Part shown: piece after piece, positions 1 through 4,715 of the stretch
How the letters are laid out: every line of letters begins with the position of its first letter
Numbering within the stretch: the first letter of the stretch is position 1
Source: Candidatus Woesearchaeota archaeon
GTDB taxonomy: Archaea > Nanobdellota > Nanobdellia > Woesearchaeales > UBA12501
NCBI GenBank assembly: GCA_016203375.1
Contig: JACQMX010000035.1
Coordinates: 1-5,092, forward strand
Direction of reading: 5' to 3'
DNA length: 5,092 bases
Program-made: the position numbers and the translations under genes
The notes under the pieces: generated by a model
What the model was told of the DNA's origin: nothing
The model's input: the letters and a program-made list of their open reading frames with translations, nothing else
Database searches by the model: none

Positions 1-1
1 A

Positions 2-2302
2 GTTGTCTGGTGCCCGAAGGAAGGCTGCCCAGTAAGCGATCATTCTCGCATTGAGGGAGAGGGAGAAACGCCGCAAGAGTTTGTTTTGGTTAAATTCAAG
101 ATGGGTGATGTGTATCTTGTGGCTGCAACCTTGCGCCCAGAAACTAGCTACGGCCTAACTAATGTCTGGGTAGATCCGGATACTGAGTATGTGAAAGCAA
201 AAGTGAACAAGGAAACATGGATCGTCAGCAAAGAATGCTCGGAAAAACTCAAAACGCAAGAGCGTGATGTCAAAATTCTCGGAAAAATAAAAGGCAAAGA
301 GCTTCTTGGTCAATGGTGCATGGCTCCTGCTGTCAATAAGGAGATTATGATTTTGCCCTCGCATTTCTGCAATCCGGCAAAAGGAACAGGCATCGTTATG
401 TCCGTGCCTTCCGATGCTCCGGATGACTGGATGGGGTTGTTTGATATCAAATCAAGCGAAGCCGAGTGCAAGAAGTACGGCCTTGACTTTGCGAAGGTGA
501 ATATGATCCACCCTATCCCAATTATTGTAACGCCCGGACTTGGAGATACAGCAGCGATAGTCATATGCCAACAACTTGGGATTAAAAGCCAGAACGATAG
601 AGAAAAACTTGAAGAAGCAAAACAGATTGTTTACAAAAAAGGCTTCTATGAAGGCGTCATGACGCAGCATTGCGGCAAGTATGCGAACATGCGTGTAGAA
701 GCGGCAAAGGAAGCGATAAAGCAGGAGCTTATCAAGAAAGGGCAAGCAGAATTATTTTATGAATTAACTGGAAAGGTTATTTGCCGATGCCTAACGCCCA
801 GTATTGTTAAAATTGTTGATGATCAATGGTTCATTAACTACAATGATCCGGAATGGAAGAACCTTACCCATAAAGCTTTGGATCAACTCAAATTATATCC
901 AGAAAAGGCGCGCGCGCAGTTTAGCTATGTAATTGATTGGCTGCATGAATGGGCATGCACGCGCGAGGAAGGGCTTGGCACGCGATTGCCATGGGATGAA
1001 AAATGGCTTATTGAGTCATTGTCGGATAGTACGCTCTATATGGCATACTATACGATCGCGCATCTCTTACAAACAGTCAAGTCAGAATTGGTTGATGACG
1101 CGTTTTTCGATTACGTGTTCTTGGGCAAAGGAGATAAGAAGGCATTGAAGGTTGATGCAAAGCTTGTGGATAAGATGCGTGATGAGTTTAGCTATTGGTA
1201 TCCAGTAGATTTCAGGAACTCTGGAAAAGATCTCATTCAAAATCACCTCACCTTCTATCTCTTTAACCATGTTGCTATTTTCCCGCAAGACAAATGGCCA
1301 AAAGGAATTGGCGTCAATGGCTGGGTTACCGTCGATGGCCAGAAAATGTCAAAATCTCTTGGGAATATGATCCCCGTACGTGAAATGACAAAAAAATATT
1401 CCGCTGACGCGACGCGCATCACCATTTTATCAGGAGGCGAGGGCATGGATGACCCGAATTGGGATACCGAGTTCGCTACTTCTATTATTCCAAAGCTGAC
1501 GAATCTTAATGAGACTTGCACTCAGTTCTACAATAAAGGGAGAACAGATATACAAGCCATTGATAGCTGGGCTGCTTCTCGCCTTCATGAAATCGTGCGT
1601 GACGCGACGCGGCTTATGGAGGAAACCATGTTCCGTTCGGCTATTCAAAAAATCTTTTTTGATACGCAGCATGCGATGAGATGGTATTTGCGCAGGACAA
1701 ATAATAATCCAAATAAGAAGATTATCAACAGCCTTATCGAAGCGCAGCTTATCATGCTTTCCCCGTTTACTCCCCATCTTTGCGAGGAAACGTGGGAGGC
1801 TATTGGCAAAAAAGGTCTTGTCTGCCAACAGGCATGGCCAAGCTTTGATGAAAAGAAGATTGATGCTGAAGCTGATGCAAAAGAGCAGCTGATTCGGGAT
1901 ACCTTGGCGGACATCAAGGCTGTGCTCAAGCTGGCGAAGGTAGAGCAGCCGAAGACGATAACCTTGTTCGTGAGTTCAGTGTGGAAATATAATTTTTATT
2001 CCTTGGTAAAAGATACATTCGCCAAGACACGAGATCCGAAGGAGATTTTGGATAAAGTAATGGCGACAGAGCTCAAGAAGTATGGTCAGGATATCTACAA
2101 AGTACTGCCAAAGCTGATCAAGCAAGGCGAAGTGCCACTAGTTATACTATCACAGACAAAAGAGCTTGCCACGCTGAAAGAAGCAAAAGGCTTTTTGGAA
2201 GCGGAGTATGGATGTAAGGTTGATGTTATAAAGGCGGAAGAGGCCACGAATCCAAAGGCGAACAATGCCGTGCCTGGAAAAGTCGCGATATTGGTGGCGT
2301 GA
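2..2302 (+). CDS. leuS: Leucyl-tRNA synthetase, archaeal type (5'-truncated by window edge)
   Basis: Class Ia synthetase that charges tRNA-Leu with leucine in the cytoplasm and hydrolyses mischarged products. The frame is open from base 2, giving 766 residues; archaeal LeuRS is usually about 940-970, so roughly 190 N-terminal residues with the HIGH motif lie upstream. The TTG at 86 is internal, not the start. Visible in order (numbered from base 2): WCPKEGCP, residues 3-10, near the start of the CP1 insertion; the editing-domain motif ATLRPETSYG, 42-51; a second editing motif GTGIVMSVPSDAPDD, 128-142, with the conserved aspartates; DQWF before the return to the Rossmann fold; EWACTREEGLGTRLPW, 316-331; KMSKS, 448-452 (bases 1343-1357); a helical anticodon-binding region from about 522; and a C-terminal domain ending PGKVAILVA, as in archaeal homologues. 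The CP1 and KMSKS-flanking sequences match the archaeal/eukaryotic type, not the bacterial one. No key residue is missing in the visible part. Confidence 0.96.
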   Translation, partial: VVWCPKEGCPVSDHSRIEGEGETPQEFVLVKFKMGDVYLVAATLRPETSYGLTNVWVDPDTEYVKAKVNKETWIVSKECSEKLKTQERDVKILGKIKGKELLGQWCMAPAVNKEIMILPSHFCNPAKGTGIVMSVPSDAPDDWMGLFDIKSSEAECKKYGLDFAKVNMIHPIPIIVTPGLGDTAAIVICQQLGIKSQNDREKLEEAKQIVYKKGFYEGVMTQHCGKYANMRVEAAKEAIKQELIKKGQAELFYELTGKVICRCLTPSIVKIVDDQWFINYNDPEWKNLTHKALDQLKLYPEKARAQFSYVIDWLHEWACTREEGLGTRLPWDEKWLIESLSDSTLYMAYYTIAHLLQTVKSELVDDAFFDYVFLGKGDKKALKVDAKLVDKMRDEFSYWYPVDFRNSGKDLIQNHLTFYLFNHVAIFPQDKWPKGIGVNGWVTVDGQKMSKSLGNMIPVREMTKKYSADATRITILSGGEGMDDPNWDTEFATSIIPKLTNLNETCTQFYNKGRTDIQAIDSWAASRLHEIVRDATRLMEETMFRSAIQKIFFDTQHAMRWYLRRTNNNPNKKIINSLIEAQLIMLSPFTPHLCEETWEAIGKKGLVCQQAWPSFDEKKIDAEADAKEQLIRDTLADIKAVLKLAKVEQPKTITLFVSSVWKYNFYSLVKDTFAKTRDPKEILDKVMATELKKYGQDIYKVLPKLIKQGEVPLVILSQTKELATLKEAKGFLEAEYGCKVDVIKAEEATNPKANNAVPGKVAILVA

Positions 2303-2311
2303 GGGGAAAGT

Positions 2312-2319
2312 TTTAAATA
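2312..2319 (+). promoter_or_regulatory. TATA box for the 60-codon reading frame
   Basis: TTTAAATA lies 10 bases after the leuS stop codon and matches the archaeal TATA consensus. Its centre (2315.5) predicts a transcript start near 2342, about 6 nt before the ATG at 2348, so the mRNA would be nearly leaderless. There is no Shine-Dalgarno sequence before that ATG, which fits. The same 8-mer is used on the minus strand at 3845-3852. Confidence 0.5.
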
Positions 2320-2347
2320 ATGAAGAGTATCAATAACTAGAATAAAC

Positions 2348-2530
2348 ATGAAATCCAAAAACTTTAAAATCGGTCATAGCGACGTTAATGTCATGAAGCA
2401 GCTTGAGCTTTCTGAAGGGATTGTGCCCTTCTTAGAAAGCCAGCTGTTGATGCGGAATGCTTTGCCAGATGAACAATTGGATCTCCGCTTGAAGAAAGCG
2501 AACAAACTTAATCTTGAACTGAAGAAGTAA
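2348..2530 (+). CDS. Small orphan protein, 60 residues, unknown function
   Basis: I do not recognise this protein. It is soluble and strongly charged, with 9 Lys and 12 Leu in 60 residues, and has no signal peptide, membrane segment or cysteine. Residues 13-39 and 41-60 look helical, separated by a proline at 40; the tail has Leu at 44, 46, 48, 54, 56 and 58 and ends in Lys-Lys. It starts 45 bases after the leuS stop and has a good TATA box at 2312-2319 but no Shine-Dalgarno. Its TAA stop (2528-2530) lies about 3 bases from the inferred 3' end of the convergent SRP RNA. The promoter spacing and the fit of the frame between leuS and the RNA gene favour a real gene; the short length and lack of a known family argue for caution. 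A chance ORF remains possible. Confidence 0.5.
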   Translation: MKSKNFKIGHSDVNVMKQLELSEGIVPFLESQLLMRNALPDEQLDLRLKKANKLNLELKK

Positions 2531-2532
2531 AA

Positions 2533-2805
2533 GCGGGCAGGCGCGCTAGCAGTGGACGCAAACCACAAACAAGGTTAACCCTGACTATTCCTCAATTCCG
2601 CTACCCTGATAGCATCATCGTAAGCGGTTAGTGCTGCTTCATTCCTGACCTGACACCTTTCCCGCGAACAATAATCCACCAGGACAGAATGTCATTGTCC
2701 AAGCCAAGACCCTGCCTCTGGCGTGCGTCGCCTGCAAAGCTTCGGCCCCCGCTGAAGCCCGTTGGGGGTTACAGGAGAGGGCTAAACTCCCGGCCTAGCC
2801 TGCCC
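2533..2805 (-). ncRNA. ffs: Signal recognition particle (7S) RNA
   Basis: RNA scaffold of the signal recognition particle, which binds SRP19 and SRP54 and directs ribosomes with hydrophobic nascent chains to the membrane. Read on the minus strand, the ends pair perfectly: GGGCAGGC (2805-2798) with GCCTGCCC (2542-2535), forming helix 1. The Alu domain has GGCTAGGCC, then two hairpins with TGTAAC between their stems. The helix 3 loop has AGCCC (2783-2779), complementary to GGGCT (2760-2756) in the helix 4 loop: the classic loop-loop contact. The S domain has helix 8 at 2654-2633, beginning GTCAGG, with a GGAA tetraloop (2645-2642) and the AGCAGC asymmetric loop for SRP54. The conserved GCTATCAGGGTAGCGG segment follows on the 3' side. 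Total length about 273 nt, slightly short for archaea (about 300). A TATA box lies 26 nt upstream. The 3' end is inferred from helix 1 and a following CTTTTA. Confidence 0.94.
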
Positions 2806-2825
2806 AGAAAGGATAAAAGTCAAGG

Positions 2826-2835
2826 TATTTTTAAA
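2826..2835 (-). promoter_or_regulatory. TATA box of the SRP RNA
   Basis: Minus-strand TTTAAAAATA. The centre of its first eight bases (2831.5) is 26 nt from base 2805, where helix 1 begins, which is the archaeal TATA-to-start distance. It lies 16 bases beyond the stop codon of the upstream protease gene, so the RNA probably has its own promoter rather than being cut from the protease mRNA. Confidence 0.75.
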
Positions 2836-2850
2836 TCTTGTTGCAGCTTT

Positions 2851-3822
2851 TCAGAGCAACAACCACACTATCCAATACCCTGCAAAACAGCCAACCGTAA
2901 TGAATGGCATGGCTGGATAGAACGTATCTTCTCGCGCTTTCAACAATAAGATGAGTAAGGCGATAGCAGATGTTATCGCAATAATGCCGGAGAAGCCAAG
3001 AGCAGCTGCCTTTCCAAGATGGTTTACTTCGATTAAGCGCTCCATCGCTGCACTCGCAAAAAGCAAAGGAAATGCAATATCCCCCCCGCCAAGAATGGCG
3101 TTTTTCATTTTTTCTGAAGGAGGCAATGGCATTGTATGAGCAGCCCTTGTTGGCTTAACAAGAACTTTTTTGGGAAGGATTATTTTTTCTTCTCCTTTTT
3201 TCCTGCCCATTCTCTTGTAAGGAATGAAAAGGCCAGCGAATACTTTTGCCTCTGTCTGAAATTTTGCGAGCGTGATCATGTGCTTGCTTTTCCACACAGC
3301 GATCATATCATAAACGGAGATGAGCAAGAGAAGAATAAACGCGGAAAGCAGATTAAGGATGCTGATGAAGATGATCGCAATACCAGTATAGATGAAAATC
3401 TCCGTTAAATTATGCACCCAAACGTTTGGCCGATACACTTTCCACCATCCAAGCGCCACCGCAGCGCCAACCGCGAGATAGGGATTCATGTACACGCCAA
3501 AGGCCACAGCAAGCGTGACAAACACACTGAGCAAGAACCAATATTTCCAGATTTTTTGTATATTAAATTTAATAAAAAGGAAAAGCAAGCCCGTTCCAAG
3601 AAGCACGCCAAGCATAATGTAAATGTAGGAACTTGATTTATTTTCAACGCGGGGTGGCTCTCCAAGCACCGTAACCGGGTGCTCTATTTCGATTGTTATA
3701 TTTCCAGTAGGACTTATGGTTTCTTTTGGTTGGATGTATTTATTCACAGTGGTAAGACCAAAAAGTTGGGTAACCAGGAACAACCCCACCAAAAAAAGTG
3801 TGATTTTTATAGAATGCTTCAT
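2851..3822 (-). CDS. Presenilin/signal-peptide-peptidase-type intramembrane aspartyl protease
   Basis: A 323-residue multi-pass membrane protein of the GxGD aspartyl protease family (archaeal presenilin/SPP homologues, PSH), which cleave transmembrane helices or leftover signal peptides inside the lipid bilayer. Hydrophobic segments at about 6-24, 66-84, 95-111, 113-127, 140-155, 157-174, 242-258, 271-295 and 302-322 give the nine-TM layout of the family. The catalytic pair is visible: YD at 171-172 in TM6 and GGGD at 245-248 in TM7, separated by a basic hydrophilic loop (175-240) as in presenilins. TM9 begins with PAMP at 303-306 where the family usually has PAL. A polar loop (25-65) joins TM1 and TM2. 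The ATG at 3822 is 26-27 nt from a TTTAAATA box, so the mRNA is probably leaderless; no Shine-Dalgarno is present. The gene is divergent from the COG1325 gene and lies upstream of the SRP RNA on the same strand. Substrates cannot be told from sequence. Confidence 0.9.
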   Translation of the reverse strand: MKHSIKITLFLVGLFLVTQLFGLTTVNKYIQPKETISPTGNITIEIEHPVTVLGEPPRVENKSSSYIYIMLGVLLGTGLLFLFIKFNIQKIWKYWFLLSVFVTLAVAFGVYMNPYLAVGAAVALGWWKVYRPNVWVHNLTEIFIYTGIAIIFISILNLLSAFILLLLISVYDMIAVWKSKHMITLAKFQTEAKVFAGLFIPYKRMGRKKGEEKIILPKKVLVKPTRAAHTMPLPPSEKMKNAILGGGDIAFPLLFASAAMERLIEVNHLGKAAALGFSGIIAITSAIALLILLLKAREDTFYPAMPFITVGCFAGYWIVWLLL

Positions 3823-3844
3823 GCTTCAAAAGGATAACCAAACG

Positions 3845-3858
3845 TATTTAAAGCTTTA
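3845..3858. promoter_or_regulatory. Shared bidirectional TATA element between divergent genes
   Basis: The 51-bp gap between the divergent start codons at 3822 (minus) and 3874 (plus) holds one TATA-like element. On the minus strand it reads TTTAAATA (3852-3845), a perfect archaeal box whose centre is 26.5 nt from the protease ATG. On the plus strand TATTTAAA has its centre 25.5 nt before the COG1325 ATG. It overlaps a perfect 10-bp palindrome, TAAAGCTTTA (3849-3858). Both distances match TATA-to-start spacing, so both mRNAs would begin at or within a base or two of their start codons. Confidence 0.65.
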
Positions 3859-3873
3859 GGTTTTTTTGCGCGT

Positions 3874-4329
3874 ATGCGGCAATTCCATAGCCTTACTCTA
3901 ACTGTCTTTTGCAAACCGGATGAGGAAGACGAAGCATTAGTAAAGCAAAAGCTGAAGGCATTTTTTCCATTTGATTTGGAGAAGGAAAAAGTCCCCATTG
4001 CTGTGCAGCGGGCCGCCGGATTGGACAATAAGCAGATTCATGTCCTTAATGTTACGCTAACAAAAGAAGCACACCTTACTCAATTTTTCAACACGTTGCT
4101 GCAGCGGCTTAATGAGGAACAGAAAAAAGCGCTTGTTCGTGAAGCGGAATCGCGCCTTGATGTTGAATTGTGCTTCTATATTCGCTTTGATAAGGAGCGA
4201 TGGAATGATCATGAAGAACTCTGGATCGTGGATCATGGCAATTGTTATCATTGCAAGATACATGTTGCTGCATACCCAAAGAAGCGGGAAGTGGCATTGA
4301 AGATTATTCTGGAGCTATTTGGAAAGTAG
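3874..4329 (+). CDS. COG1325-type RNA-binding protein (predicted exosome-associated)
   Basis: A 151-residue soluble protein that resembles the archaeal COG1325 / RNA_binding (PF01877) family, described as predicted exosome subunits or RNA-binding proteins; a biochemical role is not established from this sequence. Supporting marks are the N-terminal strand (HSLTLTVFCKPDED-like, 5-18), a KAFFPFDLE segment (28-36), the FYIRFDKE strand-turn (101-108) and the C-terminal AYPKKREVALKIILELF (133-149), where the family has a Pro-Lys/Ala-Lys-Arg-Glu element followed by a helix. Length is typical of the family. No membrane segment or signal peptide is present. The ATG at 3874 fits a leaderless transcript from the shared TATA element; there is no Shine-Dalgarno, and no better start lies between it and the in-frame stop at 3835. 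No exosome genes (rrp4, rrp41, rrp42) are visible next to it, so the exosome link rests on family knowledge only. Confidence 0.82.
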   Translation: MRQFHSLTLTVFCKPDEEDEALVKQKLKAFFPFDLEKEKVPIAVQRAAGLDNKQIHVLNVTLTKEAHLTQFFNTLLQRLNEEQKKALVREAESRLDVELCFYIRFDKERWNDHEELWIVDHGNCYHCKIHVAAYPKKREVALKIILELFGK

Positions 4330-4347
4330 TTGTTCTTATGCGCAAAG

Positions 4348-4355
4348 TATATAAA
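4348..4355 (+). promoter_or_regulatory. TATA box of the small membrane protein gene
   Basis: TATATAAA preceded by GCGCAAAG, which is a plausible purine-rich BRE. Its centre (4351.5) predicts a start near 4378, giving a leader of about 13 nt that just includes the Shine-Dalgarno at 4380-4386. It shows that this gene is probably transcribed separately from the COG1325 gene that ends at 4329. Confidence 0.65.
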
Positions 4356-4379
4356 CCATAACGCCATCAGCCTCCTAAA

Positions 4380-4386
4380 GAGGTGA
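4380..4386 (+). promoter_or_regulatory. Shine-Dalgarno site of the small membrane protein
   Basis: GAGGTGA is complementary to the TCACCTC found at the 3' end of archaeal 16S rRNA. It ends 4 nt before the ATG at 4391 and fixes that start. Confidence 0.8.
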
Positions 4387-4390
4387 CCAT

Positions 4391-4633
4391 ATGCTTGAAC
4401 ACTTCAAAGCAGCGCCATTATCCAGCAGCTTCATGCTCGCATCGATTATCGGTTTTCTTATCAGTGTACTATATGTGTGGAAAGTGAATAAGTCCTTTGG
4501 CTTTACTTTTGCTATCATCTTCGGAGTTATGCTTGTTGCTTCTATTATCTCCATGAGCCACGCGCCGGTTGAAGAAGAGCTTGCTCTTGATCATCACGTC
4601 AGCAAAAGCGGCAAGAAGCCGGCACGAAGATAG
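4391..4633 (+). CDS. Small two-TM membrane protein, unknown function
   Basis: I do not recognise the family. The 80-residue product has two hydrophobic helices, about 14-31 (FMLASIIGFLISVLYVW) and 37-55 (FTFAIIFGVMLVASIISM), joined by a short basic turn (KVNKS), so a hairpin with the turn in the cytoplasm is one reading. The tail from 57 is hydrophilic: an acidic patch EEELALD (61-67), two histidines, then a basic end (KSGKKPARR). No catalytic motif or lipobox is visible. Start choice is firm because of GAGGTGA at 4380-4386 and a TATA box at 4348-4355. It lies 61 bases after the COG1325 gene and 80 bases before the lipoprotein gene, each with a separate promoter, so no operon is implied. Confidence 0.8.
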   Translation: MLEHFKAAPLSSSFMLASIIGFLISVLYVWKVNKSFGFTFAIIFGVMLVASIISMSHAPVEEELALDHHVSKSGKKPARR

Positions 4634-4656
4634 GGGATTCTTAAAAACACAATATT

Positions 4657-4664
4657 TTTATATT
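4657..4664 (+). promoter_or_regulatory. Probable TATA box of the lipoprotein gene
   Basis: TTTATATT centred at 4660.5 predicts a start near 4687 and a leader of about 27 nt that includes the Shine-Dalgarno at 4701-4707. The box is part of AATAT-TTTT-ATATT, a weak inverted repeat (4651-4664). A second candidate, TATAAAAT (4683-4690), would put the transcript start at the ATG itself and leave the Shine-Dalgarno untranscribed, so it is the less likely one. Confidence 0.5.
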
Positions 4665-4695
4665 GAGAAGCCGTCTAACAGGTATAAAATAAATA

Positions 4696-4715
4696 ATGAG
4701 AGAGGTGTCTCTTAT
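4696..4715 (+). promoter_or_regulatory. Shine-Dalgarno and start-codon hairpin of the lipoprotein mRNA
   Basis: AGAGGTG (4701-4707) is a good archaeal ribosome binding site 6 nt before the ATG at 4714. It lies inside an inverted repeat: bases 4696-4703 can pair with 4708-4715 (seven Watson-Crick pairs and one G-U), with GGTG (4704-4707) as the loop. The stem takes in the first two bases of the start codon and part of the ribosome site, so it could slow initiation. Whether it folds in the cell is an inference. Confidence 0.45.

Noticed and set aside
86..88. TTG as start of the leucyl-tRNA synthetase
   Set aside because: The same frame continues to base 2 with conserved CP1 sequence (WCPKEGCP), so the true start lies upstream of the window.
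1..2302. Frames antisense to or out of phase with the leucyl-tRNA synthetase
   Set aside because: The synthetase frame is conserved end to end; the others lack domains, promoters and ribosome sites.
2320..2340. Six-codon frame ATGAAGAGTATCAATAACTAG as a leader peptide
   Set aside because: It overlaps the region between the TATA box and the predicted transcript start, so it would not be transcribed from that promoter.
2689..2949. Plus-strand frame of 86 codons
   Set aside because: It is antisense to the SRP RNA and to the end of the protease gene; its Arg/Pro-rich product reflects the structured RNA, not a protein.
2951..3636. Three plus-strand frames (2951-3139, 3136-3408, 3412-3636)
   Set aside because: All lie antisense to the protease gene, which has coherent membrane helices and catalytic motifs; the plus-strand products have no recognisable domain.
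4371..4383. CCTC-CTAAA-GAGG hairpin over the ribosome site of the small membrane protein
   Set aside because: The TATA box at 4348-4355 predicts a start near 4378, so the CCTC half would not be in the mRNA; the stem is only four pairs.
4651..4664. AATAT-TTTT-ATATT as a hairpin terminator
   Set aside because: The stem is five A-T pairs with no following T-run; it is better read as the AT-rich core promoter of the lipoprotein gene.
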